NCBI RefSeq assembly: GCF_046244365.1
Contig: NZ_CP176395.1
Location: forward strand, 6,820,001-6,884,000
Length of the DNA: 64,000 nt
DNA from: Paenibacillus_V sp046244365
GTDB lineage: Bacteria; Bacillota; Bacilli; Paenibacillales; NBRC-103111
Direction: 5' to 3'
Below the pieces are notes generated by a model. It saw only the letters and a program-made list of their open reading frames with translations. It was not told the DNA's origin and did not search any database. Of the stretch, positions 52,499 through 61,339 are shown piece by piece. The translations under genes and the position numbers were made by a program. Numbering within the stretch: the stretch's first letter is position 1; each line of letters begins with the position of its first letter.

Positions 52499-54106
52499 TT
52501 ACGTGAGCTTGCGCTCGCGGATCTGAGCCATAACCGTCCGGTTCCTGCCTCCGCCCTTGGCCGCATACAACGCTTGATCGGCCAGATGAAACAAAGCTTC
52601 TCCCGTATCGGCATGTATCGGACAGTGCGCGACGCCCAGCGACAGCGTCACCTTCGTACCGACCGGATTGCCGCTCGCTTCCATCGTTTGGCGAATCCGT
52701 TCGGCAACGAAGAAGGCCTCCTTCGCCGATATATACGGAAGGAGGACGACAAACTCCTCTCCGCCGAACCGGCAGCATACGTCATGAGAACGGGTCGATT
52801 GCGTCACGATTCCCGCAAGATGCTTCAACACGTCGTCTCCGGCCTGATGGCCGAAAGTATCGTTGACGGATTTGAATTTGTCGATATCCATGACAATCAT
52901 CGAGAAGGGCGTCTTTGCCTCCAGCCACAGATTCATCTTTAGCTCCATCGTCCTGCGGTTCATCAGTCCGGTCAGAGGATCCGTCATCGCCGCTTGGGTC
53001 AGCTGCGCCCTATCCCTCTTCATGTCGGCCAAAGCAAGCATGGTCGTTCGGGTCAGCAGATCGGCCTCCCGGTTCCAATGGTTCTTGGCGGCCGGAAGCT
53101 CGCTATCCTCTTCTCCGATCTGACTGATAAGATTCGTCAAAGCGACGAAAGGACGGGCTAATTTACGCGCCAGCCATACGGCCGTCAGCATGAGCAGCAA
53201 GAAGGGCGCCAGCGTGTACAGCAGCATCGCCTTAATATGCCGGTTCAACTGCTCGTATACGACGCTGATCGGCGAAACGACGACGACTCCCCAGTTGTTC
53301 GCCGGAACGATCGAGTAACCGGCAAGCAAAGCGACCCCTCTTGTATTGACCACCGCCTGCTGCCCGCTCTGACCCTTCAGCAGCTTCTGAACGACAGCAT
53401 TCGCGTTCACATCCTCGCCAAGCCTGCTTCTGTCCGGATGAAACAACAGATGGCCGTCCGATCCGACGACGTAATAATAGGAACCCAGCTCGTCGATACG
53501 GTTGCTGCCGAAAATCATCGTTAAAATATTGTTCTCCTGCAAATAAAGGGTACCGCCGATAATGCCGCGATAGACTCCTTCTTTATCGAATAACGGCTCG
53601 CTCATGAATACGATGAGCCTGCCCGTTGAAGAGGTATAAGGCTTGGATAAATACGGCTTTTTCGACTCCAGCGCTTCCTTGGAGGCGTCTGTCGTGATCG
53701 GCTTGCCGACCGTGCCGGCGCCCTGAGGCGAGAAGCTCCGGAATATGCCGTTTTCGTCAACCACGACGATGGAGTTGAAATAATTGCTGCTGTGGCGCAT
53801 CAGCTCCAGCTGTGCGTACCTTTCCTCTTCGCTCATTGCGAGATTGCCCGAGTACATGCCGGCGGTATATTGCAAACTGCTCCTCATCGATGAAAACAAG
53901 GAATCCATCGTTTGGCTCATTTTCGTAGCGTTGGAGAAATTCAAGGTTAGCGTCGTATCGAATATCGCCCTCTTCTTGGACTGGTAGGAGGCAATAAGCA
54001 AGATCGTCAAGGTAAGCAGGACGGAGAGGGCAACGAGCCCTGACAGCAGCGTGGCCAGACTGATTTTGTTATGATGAATGGTTCTTCTTCCGCGCAGTAT
54101 GGGCAT
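52499..54106 (-). CDS. Membrane diguanylate cyclase with dCache-like sensor (GGDEF), paralogue
   Basis: 535 residues, colinear and closely similar along its length to the protein at 9299-10909. Order: membrane segment (about 18-38), Cache-like external sensor (about 45-285), membrane segment, HAMP-like linker, GGDEF domain (about 365-525) with DIDKFKSVNDTFGHQAGDD and RFGGEEF. Here the I-site is intact (RSHD five residues before GGEEF), so product inhibition is expected, unlike its relative. The start MPIL follows GGGGGCGG. A terminator-like hairpin sits about 140 bases upstream in the leader. Confidence 0.92.
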   Translation of the reverse strand: MPILRGRRTIHHNKISLATLLSGLVALSVLLTLTILLIASYQSKKRAIFDTTLTLNFSNATKMSQTMDSLFSSMRSSLQYTAGMYSGNLAMSEEERYAQLELMRHSSNYFNSIVVVDENGIFRSFSPQGAGTVGKPITTDASKEALESKKPYLSKPYTSSTGRLIVFMSEPLFDKEGVYRGIIGGTLYLQENNILTMIFGSNRIDELGSYYYVVGSDGHLLFHPDRSRLGEDVNANAVVQKLLKGQSGQQAVVNTRGVALLAGYSIVPANNWGVVVVSPISVVYEQLNRHIKAMLLYTLAPFLLLMLTAVWLARKLARPFVALTNLISQIGEEDSELPAAKNHWNREADLLTRTTMLALADMKRDRAQLTQAAMTDPLTGLMNRRTMELKMNLWLEAKTPFSMIVMDIDKFKSVNDTFGHQAGDDVLKHLAGIVTQSTRSHDVCCRFGGEEFVVLLPYISAKEAFFVAERIRQTMEASGNPVGTKVTLSLGVAHCPIHADTGEALFHLADQALYAAKGGGRNRTVMAQIRERKLT

Positions 54107-54244
54107 CGCACCGCCCCCTTATCCATTTCGATACCCGTTGTATTCGACAAAATTCTACAATTCCCTCCCTTCGGTGGCGACGGTTTTGTGGGATTTACTG
54201 GCGCAAGCATGGAAGCGTCGCTCGGGAAGCATTCGAGAAATGCC

Positions 54245-54265
54245 AAAAAAGCCCGCAGGGGGCTT
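54245..54265 (-). terminator. Hairpin terminator in the leader region of the second GGDEF gene
   Basis: AAGCCC-CCTGC-GGGCTT followed by TTTT on the minus strand. It is upstream of the GGDEF start (54106), so it ends some transcript begun at 54266 or beyond, or acts as an attenuator. Frames are open on both strands at 54266-54510, but neither gives a recognisable protein. Confidence 0.55.
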
Positions 54266-54513
54266 CGGCATGCTTGGCGTTAGCCATAATGAGGACAACG
54301 AGGTCAATACTTCGGCATAATGACAGGCAGCCTCCTGCCTGCGGACCTGCGATGTCTCCCGATTTTCTCGTCTCCAACGGCGACCAGACGAACGGCAAGG
54401 AACAAGACTGGCTGCTCACGACGACGCTCCTGCGCAGGAATTGCCTCTTTTCCGGTAGCAAACCTTCTAGAAAAAGGAGATATTCCCTCCAGCGTATTTG
54501 AACGGACGTACAT

Positions 54514-54696
54514 GTTGCAGAAACTACAACAATTTCGGTTGTTTCTTAATGAACCTCCTTCGTTTGTTGTAGAAAATGCAGCATTTCAACCCCAAAACAC
54601 CTTTCTTGCCCCTTTTATTGAGATTTTGTTGCAAAATCTGCAACACTTGGTCGCCGACCTCCCTTTTAAGCCTCAAAATGTTGTATAAAGTACAAC
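54514..54696. repeat. Four regularly spaced 17-nt interrupted palindromes
   Basis: GTTGCAGAAACTACAAC (54514-54530), GTTGTAGAAAATGCAGC (54566-54582), GTTGCAAAATCTGCAAC (54628-54644) and GTTGTATAAAGTACAAC (54680-54696) share GTTGYA-N5-YRCAAC. Spacings are 52, 62 and 52 bases. The rest of the gap 54107-55021 shows nothing firm. Confidence 0.7.
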
Positions 54697-55021
54697 CGCC
54701 CGCTTTGACGTTTTTCATTGAGCCCCAGGCGATACGCGTTTAGGAAATCTCCCGGTTTTTCCCCTTTTTCGCCTGCGACTGTGGCTGTGGCTCGTTCTCC
54801 TCCCTTTCATCAAGCCCCTCGCGCCCCGCCCCCAACCGGTCTTTCATTATCTCCCCCCCCCCTTTTTCAACGCCATACTTGCCGGTATCGTCCTTTTTCG
54901 AGTTCAGCCGAACGTTGGCACAGCAAATGAAGGAGTATCTCAAACATTGTCGAAATAGTAATAAGATGGATGATCCCTTTTGCCGTTTTCTATAATCATT
55001 AGCTTGAAGTGGTGGGATGAA

Positions 55022-56167
55022 ATGATTCGGGCATTACTCATAGATGATGAAAAACTTGCTCTTCTGCAATTGGAGAAATTGCTGAAGGACCTTACGGCCA
55101 TTACCGTCGCCGCAGCTTTCACCGATCCCGTCAAGGCCGTTCAGGCGGCGGCGGAGCTGAAGCCCGACGTTATTTTTCTCGATATCGACATGCCGGAACT
55201 TTCGGGGATGCAGGCGGCGGAAATGCTTCACAGCGTATGCCCTGCTGCGGATCTCGTTTTCGTTACGGCTTATAATGCGTTTGCGACGGAAGCCTTCGAG
55301 CTGAATGCGCTGGACTATGTCCTGAAGCCGGTTCAACGCGACAGACTCGTGAAAACCGCCCGCCGCTTGGAGCAAAAATGGGCGCAGCCCGCCACTAAAA
55401 CGCCGCAGACGAACAACCTGTTCATTCGCTGCTTCCAAACGCTTCGTTTCGAACGAAAAGATGCGGCGCCGGAACCGATCCGATGGCGGACAACCAAAAC
55501 GCAGGAGCTCTTCGCCTATCTGCTTCATCAACAAAATCAACTGGTTCATAAGGATGTGCTGATTGAGGCGCTCTGGCCGGAGTATGTTTACGATAAGGCG
55601 GCAACACTCCTGTATACGACCATCTACCAACTGCGCAAAAGCTTGAAGCAAGCCGACATTAACGTAAGCATCAATAATGCAAGCGGAGGTACCGGGTATA
55701 CGCTCGATTTGCTGGAGGCAGCCGTCGATACGGTCGAATGGGAGCGAAGCATTAAGGAATTGCTCCCACTCCAGTCGGACAGCTGCGAGGAACATCAGCG
55801 TTTGGTCGACCTTTATTCCGGCGACTATTTCGGCGACTGCGATTATGCGTGGGCGGAGAACGAGCGGCAGCGCTTGCGGGCGATGTGGCTTCAGCTCGCC
55901 AAGCAAGTGGCGGCATTTTATGAGGACAACGGCAGGTTTGCGGAAGCGATATCGCTGTACCAGCGCATTTTGCAAGTTCAGCCTTATTATGAAGAAGGCC
56001 ACTGGATGCTCATGAAAATGTACGACAGTCTGGGTGAGCGCGCCGCCGTAGAAGGACAGTTCAAGAACGCCCAACATTTGCTGGTGCAGGAGCTCGGCAT
56101 AGGGATGCCGGAGACCATCGAAAGCTGGTACGAGCAATGGAAGCTTCACAACATGAGGCAGCCGTAA
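55022..56167 (+). CDS. Response regulator with REC, SARP-type winged helix and BTAD/TPR domains
   Basis: 381 residues from the ATG at 55022 (GGTGGG upstream). REC domain (1-120) with LLIDDE, phosphoacceptor Asp54 in IFLDIDMPEL and YVLKP Lys; a Trans_reg_C-type winged helix (about 150-235, RTTKTQELFAYLLHQQNQLV and IYQLRKSLKQ); then a bacterial transcriptional activation domain of TPR type (about 245-375, YQRILQVQPYYEEGHWMLMK). No histidine kinase is adjacent, so it is an orphan. The ordered palindromes 330-510 bases upstream could be its own or another regulator's sites (speculative). Confidence 0.9.
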   Translation: MIRALLIDDEKLALLQLEKLLKDLTAITVAAAFTDPVKAVQAAAELKPDVIFLDIDMPELSGMQAAEMLHSVCPAADLVFVTAYNAFATEAFELNALDYVLKPVQRDRLVKTARRLEQKWAQPATKTPQTNNLFIRCFQTLRFERKDAAPEPIRWRTTKTQELFAYLLHQQNQLVHKDVLIEALWPEYVYDKAATLLYTTIYQLRKSLKQADINVSINNASGGTGYTLDLLEAAVDTVEWERSIKELLPLQSDSCEEHQRLVDLYSGDYFGDCDYAWAENERQRLRAMWLQLAKQVAAFYEDNGRFAEAISLYQRILQVQPYYEEGHWMLMKMYDSLGERAAVEGQFKNAQHLLVQELGIGMPETIESWYEQWKLHNMRQP

Positions 56168-56305
56168 GCCCTGGGGCGATGGCGCAGCGAGTAAGACAGA
56201 CGGCAAGATGATCATATGGCGCGGACCGCGTCTAGCCTATGTCTTGCTTTTCCGCTTACGGGCGGCGAGGATCGATCGCCGCCCGAAAAGGACCTTCTTT
56301 CCCCA

Positions 56306-56336
56306 CAAAAAAAAGAGACCTTTACGGTCTCTTTTT
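56306..56336. terminator. Bidirectional terminator between SARP regulator and deacetylase
   Basis: AAAGAGACC-TTTAC-GGTCTCTTT with A and T runs on either side, between convergent genes ending at 56167 and 56348. Confidence 0.9.
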
Positions 56337-56347
56337 CATTAAATAGC

Positions 56348-57142
56348 CTACAAGCGGACAACCGCTCCCGGATCGATCTTGAGCGACTCGTCATTCACTC
56401 CGATCCACACCGGGATGGCGGAAGGATTATGGACGATCGTACACCGGGCGGAGAAACGCAGCCGCTCGACAGCCTGCATATAGGCTGCGATTTCGGCATT
56501 GGTCGCATACCAGATGTCGTCCCTGTTGCCCGCAAGCTGTCCGAACTGATCCACGATGTCCCAGTTTCCGTCGTTCTCGAACTCGTAGCTGTGCCCCCAT
56601 ACGTAAAGCATGGACATCTTAGGGTATTTGGGTTTATGGGAAATAAACTTCTCCCCGTACTCGAGCATCTGCTTATGATGGCATGTCGGGTTCCACGTCA
56701 AGAAACGGCTGGGCATATCGAACGTCCCGGTGCTGTTAACCGTCCGCGCATACTCGATTCCAAGCGCAGGGAGCATCGAAACGACGCGCTCATTGTACGT
56801 GCCGAATGGGTAGCTCATCCCTTTCACCGGGTAGCCGACCAGCTGCTCCAGCATACTCCGGTCCTCCGCCAGCTCCGTAATGATCCGTTCGGAAGGCGTC
56901 TGCTCCAGAAAAGGATGATTCACCGTATGGGCGGACACCTCGTGTCCCTCGAACAACGAGGCTGTTTCCTCTGCCGTTATGAAACCTTCCCGGCCGAGCG
57001 TGCCTGAATTCAGATGAAACGTCCCCTTCAGTCCGTACTTGTTAAAAGCCTGCACGAGTCTACGGTCATGCACCCGTCCGTCATCAAAGCTTAGCGTAAG
57101 CGTCTTAAACCTTCCACCGGGAAAACGGTCAAAACGAATTTG
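56348..57142 (-). CDS. Polysaccharide deacetylase family protein
   Basis: 264 residues from the ATG at 57142 (AAGGAG nine bases upstream; the 14 codons before it are unlikely). NodB-type motifs: LSFDDG with Asp21-Asp22, and SAHTVNHP with His73 and His77 as zinc ligands; a later WGHSYEFEN (about 167) supplies the usual distal His. No signal peptide is seen, so it is probably cytoplasmic, unlike peptidoglycan deacetylases. The exact N-acyl substrate is not known. It is 66 bases after the VOC gene, possibly co-transcribed. Confidence 0.88.
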   Translation of the reverse strand, partial: QIRFDRFPGGRFKTLTLSFDDGRVHDRRLVQAFNKYGLKGTFHLNSGTLGREGFITAEETASLFEGHEVSAHTVNHPFLEQTPSERIITELAEDRSMLEQLVGYPVKGMSYPFGTYNERVVSMLPALGIEYARTVNSTGTFDMPSRFLTWNPTCHHKQMLEYGEKFISHKPKYPKMSMLYVWGHSYEFENDGNWDIVDQFGQLAGNRDDIWYATNAEIAAYMQAVERLRFSARCTIVHNPSAIPVWIGVNDESLKIDPGAVVRL

Positions 57143-57208
57143 CATCCTGCTCCACTCCTTACACTCCCTTATTTTCGCGCGCAAAGCTGCCGGTCCCGCC
57201 GTATCCGG

Positions 57209-57661
57209 TTACCCCGGCTGATAGTTAAGCTTGATGATATTGCCGTTGGGATCCCATACCGTAAACACGGTGCCGCATCCTCCGCGGTCCGCAATTTCCC
57301 CGACCTCTACTCCATTCGTCCGGAGTCTGTTCCAAACGTCCTCTGCCGGTTCGCCGATCTCCATGATGAGAAAAGGCTTGGGCTCCCCCTTTAGCGTAAA
57401 ACCCAATCTTTCGTTCCCGTCGGTTTGCTGAAGCATGATCGGTACGCCGCCAGAAGGATAAATGAATATTTCCGTCGACGTTTCCCAGATCGAAGGCGGA
57501 TTTTTGCGCAGATCGATAAAGAAGCCAAGCTGCCCGACATAAAATTCAATCGATCGCTTCATATCGGACACAGGCAGTTCGATCACCATCATGCTTTTCA
57601 CTCGCGCAGCCTCGCGGCTGACCGGCAGTTGCTCCATATCGATTCCCGTTTGTTCCGGCAA
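57209..57661 (-). CDS. VOC (glyoxalase/bleomycin-resistance) family protein
   Basis: 150 residues from a TTG at 57661, chosen for the GGGAGG about six bases upstream; an ATG eight codons later is possible. The beta-alpha-beta-beta-beta core appears from MMVIELPVSDMKRSIEFYVG (about 24-43) to GTVFTVWDPNGNIIKLNYQP (about 130-149), typical of VOC dioxygenase/isomerase relatives. Substrate unknown. Confidence 0.85.
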   Translation of the reverse strand: MPEQTGIDMEQLPVSREAARVKSMMVIELPVSDMKRSIEFYVGQLGFFIDLRKNPPSIWETSTEIFIYPSGGVPIMLQQTDGNERLGFTLKGEPKPFLIMEIGEPAEDVWNRLRTNGVEVGEIADRGGCGTVFTVWDPNGNIIKLNYQPG

Positions 57662-57778
57662 AAGGACCCTCCCTTTCCTTACCTTCTATCACCTATATAA
57701 TTACAATTTTCGGAGGAGGTCAAGAAAATTATTTCTCGCCAACCAAGCGCCGGCTCCGCCAAGCGCCCCGACCCAAGC

Positions 57779-57807
57779 AAAAAGCCACCGACAAGTTGTC
57801 GATGGCT
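57779..57807 (-). terminator. Terminator of the RpiR-SIS-FAD operon
   Basis: AGCCATCGAC-AACTT-GTCGGTGGCT followed by TTTT on the minus strand, about 21 bases past the stop at 57829. Confidence 0.85.
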
Positions 57808-57828
57808 GTGCCTCACAGGTAGACCGGC

Positions 57829-59388
57829 TTATAACGCTTGAATAATCGGCCAGCTTAACTCGATTCCGTTCAAGGAAAGATAGGCTTGGAATTCCGCGAG
57901 CTTCGCGTCATCGTTACGCACCTGTGCCGGTTCAAATCCTTTGTGCAGGCAAAATGCCGCCAAATAACCGGCTGATTCTCCGATGTTCCATTCTACCGGG
58001 TGCAGCCGGTAGCAGCCGTTCGTAAGGTGCGTGACCCCGATATTTTTGCAGGCGGGCAGAAGGTTTCTCACGCGGACCGGAATCATGCTGCCCATCGGAA
58101 TCTGAAACGGATGACACGAGTTGTAAAAACCCGCTCTTCCTCCCGACGTCGGATGCAAATCCATCCGGTAGCTGCCGATCCCGACCGAATCCGCGAACGG
58201 CTCCGCTTTGTCCCGTACCGCGGGGCTTAGATGCTGCTCCAGCACGGTAAACTCCGCTTGAATCCGCCGCGACTCGCGAATGTACGGCGCCATGGCCATC
58301 CCATCCTCCGTTCCGACGACGTCCTTCCGCAGCCGTAAACCGGGGTATCCCGCTCCGCCGTCCGGTCTCGGAGCTTCCGTTTGCAGCCAGTACAATAGCG
58401 AAAAGCTTAGCTGCTTGGCCGCTTCCAGATGACGCTGCCGCTCTTCTTCGCCGACGTCGATGATCGGTCCGAGCCAATAATCGTTTTGCGGCCAATTGAC
58501 GAGGGTAACGTCGCTATCGAATGCCCCCGGTTCGAACAACTCCTTATCGATAACCCGGCGATACTCCCAGAGCGAAAAGTAATTTGGACGTTTAAACAGC
58601 GAATAGCCTTCGACAGGACTATGCTTCGGGGCCGACCAGCTGAGATGATGGCCCGGCCAAAAATCGGCTTTGTACTGCCGCCAGAAGGTATAGTCCCGCG
58701 GCTTGTCGATCGTGAAGTCTTCTCCTTGCTTATAGTCCAGCGCGAAGCAATACGTAAAGGATTGCATATCGAGCGGTTCCGGATCGCCCGGTAGTGCGTT
58801 CGGCTCGCCGGTTTGACGCTGCGATTCGGCGCCTGTCACATATTCGACGCCGGCGAGAGGCAGCAGATCGCCGCACTCCGTAGCATCCAGAAAATAGGGT
58901 GCGCGCAGAACGGTGCAGTCGCCCGTTTGCGTGTTTCGCACCGTCACGGAAACGACCTTATCGCCATCCGTTTCGGCCTTAACCGGCACGCATCTGTTCA
59001 TGATGGCAAGACGTCCGCTAAACGCATAGGGCGCCAGCATATCCTGAAATACGGCTAACGCCGCCCGCGGCTCCACACACAGTTTGCTGACTATGGCGTT
59101 GCCGGGATTGAACCGCTCATTCGCCGCGGCTTCCGTTCGCAGCTGAAAATTGCGTTTATAGTAGGCGCGAAGCGATTGGCGAAAATTCCGGTAGCTTGAC
59201 GTGCAGCCGAACTGTTCAATCCAACTGTGCTCGTCGGGAGGCACCGCCTGGCTGGTGAATTGCCCCCCGATCCAGTCGGTTTCCTCGGTCATCACGACCG
59301 TTTTTCCCATTTTGGCGGCTGCCATTGCGGCTGCGCATCCGCCTGTGCCGCCCCCGATAATGACAACGTCGCAGGTCTGTTCACGCAT
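57829..59388 (-). CDS. FAD-dependent oxidoreductase (FAD_oxidored)
   Basis: 519 residues. The N-terminal dinucleotide motif is VVIIGGGTGGCAAAMAAAKM (8-27), then DWIGGQFTSQAVPPDEH (about 38-54), FLDATECGDLLPLAGVEY (about 165) and a C-terminal loop near HPVEWNIGESAGYLAAFCL (about 463-481). It is 17 bases after the SIS-domain gene in an RpiR-led operon, so the substrate is likely an amino-sugar- or sugar-related compound (inference). RBS GGAG is about 11 bases from the ATG. Confidence 0.85.
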   Translation of the reverse strand: MREQTCDVVIIGGGTGGCAAAMAAAKMGKTVVMTEETDWIGGQFTSQAVPPDEHSWIEQFGCTSSYRNFRQSLRAYYKRNFQLRTEAAANERFNPGNAIVSKLCVEPRAALAVFQDMLAPYAFSGRLAIMNRCVPVKAETDGDKVVSVTVRNTQTGDCTVLRAPYFLDATECGDLLPLAGVEYVTGAESQRQTGEPNALPGDPEPLDMQSFTYCFALDYKQGEDFTIDKPRDYTFWRQYKADFWPGHHLSWSAPKHSPVEGYSLFKRPNYFSLWEYRRVIDKELFEPGAFDSDVTLVNWPQNDYWLGPIIDVGEEERQRHLEAAKQLSFSLLYWLQTEAPRPDGGAGYPGLRLRKDVVGTEDGMAMAPYIRESRRIQAEFTVLEQHLSPAVRDKAEPFADSVGIGSYRMDLHPTSGGRAGFYNSCHPFQIPMGSMIPVRVRNLLPACKNIGVTHLTNGCYRLHPVEWNIGESAGYLAAFCLHKGFEPAQVRNDDAKLAEFQAYLSLNGIELSWPIIQAL

Positions 59389-59405
59389 GGTTAGTCAACT
59401 CTCCA

Positions 59406-60152
59406 TCAGTAGGTAATTTTCCGGTGGGTGTACTGCGCGACTATCTTCCTGTTATGCTCGTCGCCCCCGTCCACGTTGGCGCTTATATACACGGGAGGCG
59501 TACGGTCCGCCTGTACGAAGCGGCCGATGATCTCGACGGTCAACGACTGAGCGATCATCGCGCCGGCAACGCTGGAAGCCGAGCCCGTTTTTTCCTGCAC
59601 ATTAGGAATGTCCAAAATAACGTCCCCGTACGGACAACAGTTATCGATCACGACGTCCGCAACCTCATACAGCTTCTTCCCGCTCGGGTGCCGGCTGTCC
59701 GTATGCCGCGAGTGCGCAAGCGACGTGACCGCTATGACTGGAATACCGCGTCTCCGGCATTCGACCGCCAGCTCCACGGAGGAACCGTTTCGTCCCGAAT
59801 TGGAAACGATGATGAAGGCATCCTCCGGCTGTACGTCATGCAGAGCGAGCAGGCGGTGCGCCGTTTGAGGATCGCGCTCCAGCTCGATTAAATTAATGCC
59901 CCGCTCGCCCCCTAGCGAAGCGATGTCCTCCAGCCCGACCAGCTTCATCGGCACAAGTCCTCCGGCGCGGCCGCACATTTCCATCCCGAACGCACGCGAA
60001 TGCCCGGCTCCGAACACATGAATGATACCGCCTTGCAGAAGCTTTTCGCTAAGCTGTCCCGCTGCCGTTACGATCAGTTCCATTTGCGTCTCTCTTACCT
60101 CTTTGACGATCGACATAATTTCATCGAATACCTTTTTTGCTCCGAAAGTCAT
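59406..60152 (-). CDS. SIS-domain protein (UPF0309 type)
   Basis: 248 residues. The sugar isomerase fold shows HVFGAGHSRAFGMEMCGRAG (45-64), FIIVSNSGRNGSSVELAVEC (about 113-132) and SSVAGAMIAQSLTVEIIG (about 193-210), matching the UPF0309 group of phosphosugar-binding proteins. It likely binds or isomerises an amino-sugar phosphate. It follows RpiR by 64 bases and precedes the FAD gene by 17. Confidence 0.9.
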   Translation of the reverse strand: MTFGAKKVFDEIMSIVKEVRETQMELIVTAAGQLSEKLLQGGIIHVFGAGHSRAFGMEMCGRAGGLVPMKLVGLEDIASLGGERGINLIELERDPQTAHRLLALHDVQPEDAFIIVSNSGRNGSSVELAVECRRRGIPVIAVTSLAHSRHTDSRHPSGKKLYEVADVVIDNCCPYGDVILDIPNVQEKTGSASSVAGAMIAQSLTVEIIGRFVQADRTPPVYISANVDGGDEHNRKIVAQYTHRKITY

Positions 60153-60216
60153 GGAATGCCCTCCTATACAAAATGTAATCTATCATTTCCGCATGGCTAG
60201 ATTTGCCGGCGGCGAA

Positions 60217-61095
60217 TCAATAGAGCTTGTCGAGTATCGAATCCGTCGTTTTCCAGAGCTTCTTTTTGGATTCCGCCGTTTGCTCCGTCAGATGAAGGGT
60301 CAGCATAACGGTCAGCAGCTCGATGACATACAGAATCGACGCTTTGCTTTTGAAGCTCTCCACAATGTTCGACATGCCCCGCTGGGCGCAGACAAGACGT
60401 ATATCGGACACCTCGGTGATCGGCGACTTCCCTTGCGCCGTAATGCAGACTGACGTCGCTCCGGTTGCCCGGGCGGCACGAATGGCCGTGACGATATCCT
60501 TCGTACTGCCTTGCTGTGAAATGCCGATGACCGCGTCGCGTTCGTCAAGATGCGCGGCGGATATGGATTGCAGATGGACGTCGACGTGAGCGTCGGCCAC
60601 GAGCCCGATGCCTATCAGCTTGATCTTGAGAAGCTGCGCCATCGGCCCCGACTCCCCCAGACCGAATATGACGATTCTACGGGCTGAAGCGAGTCTCTTC
60701 ACCGCTTGATCAAGCGCCTCCTGATCGATGTTCGCAGAAGCGTCTACAATGCTGTTCGCTGCCGTTTGCGCCATTTTCTTCGAAAGGCTTCCCTCACCCT
60801 GATCCTCGCTTGCGGGATTCGTCCTCTCCGTATCCTGAGCGAGCCGAATCTTCAATTCCTGAAAGCCCCTAAGCCCGATCGTACGGCAAAAACGCGTCAC
60901 GGTAGACTGCGCAATAGCCAATTCCTCGGCGACCTGCGTGACGGAATTGTAGATGATTTGCTCGGGCGAATTCAGCACGTAGTCGGCAATTCGTTTCTCC
61001 GTTGCGCTTAAGCTCCCATAGGCGCTTTGGATTTGAGTAAATAAGGTGGAGCCTTCCGCTGTGAAGTCGGCTTCTTTATTCCGCTTGTCGTTCAT
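60217..61095 (-). CDS. MurR/RpiR family transcriptional regulator
   Basis: 292 residues: N-terminal HTH_6 domain (about 20-90, SLSATEKRIADYVLNSPEQI and LAIAQSTVTRFCRTIGLRGF) and a C-terminal SIS effector domain (about 120-260, IVIFGLGESGPMAQLLKIKL). It heads the operon with the SIS and FAD genes; regulators of this family sense a phosphosugar. A sigma-A promoter and a perfect palindrome lie upstream at 61132-61172, suggesting autoregulation. Confidence 0.92.
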   Translation of the reverse strand: MNDKRNKEADFTAEGSTLFTQIQSAYGSLSATEKRIADYVLNSPEQIIYNSVTQVAEELAIAQSTVTRFCRTIGLRGFQELKIRLAQDTERTNPASEDQGEGSLSKKMAQTAANSIVDASANIDQEALDQAVKRLASARRIVIFGLGESGPMAQLLKIKLIGIGLVADAHVDVHLQSISAAHLDERDAVIGISQQGSTKDIVTAIRAARATGATSVCITAQGKSPITEVSDIRLVCAQRGMSNIVESFKSKASILYVIELLTVMLTLHLTEQTAESKKKLWKTTDSILDKLY

Positions 61096-61131
61096 CGTTT
61101 ACCTTCCCGTCATTGTGAATAATTTGACTTC

Positions 61132-61202
61132 AGTATACGTGTGCCGATTCGCATTTGCAAGAAAATATTTTCGATTTATATTTATAGAATAAATATTTTA
61201 TC
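61132..61202 (-). promoter_or_regulatory. Promoter and palindromic operator of the RpiR operon
   Basis: On the minus strand TTGCAA (61155-61160), 17 bases and TATACT (61132-61137) form a good sigma-A promoter. Directly upstream of the -35 is the perfect 12-bp palindrome GAAAATATTTTC (61161-61172), and GATAAAATATTTATTC (61187-61202) is a related imperfect copy; both fit the A/T-rich GAAA...TTTC style of RpiR operators. Confidence 0.7.
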
Positions 61203-61339
61203 GATATCGCTGGAGTGGCGTCCCCCATACAAAATAGACCGCCGAGCACTAAATCTCCGGCAGCCTTGTTGGTATTGCTATCGTTTTTTGTGTGCTCCCG
61301 ACTCGATTCGCGGCAAGAGACGTTTGCGGGGCTTGACTA

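Noticed and set aside
54524..54718. 64-codon minus-strand ORF within the palindrome block
   Set aside because: Composed of translated repeat units without RBS; better explained by the palindromes.
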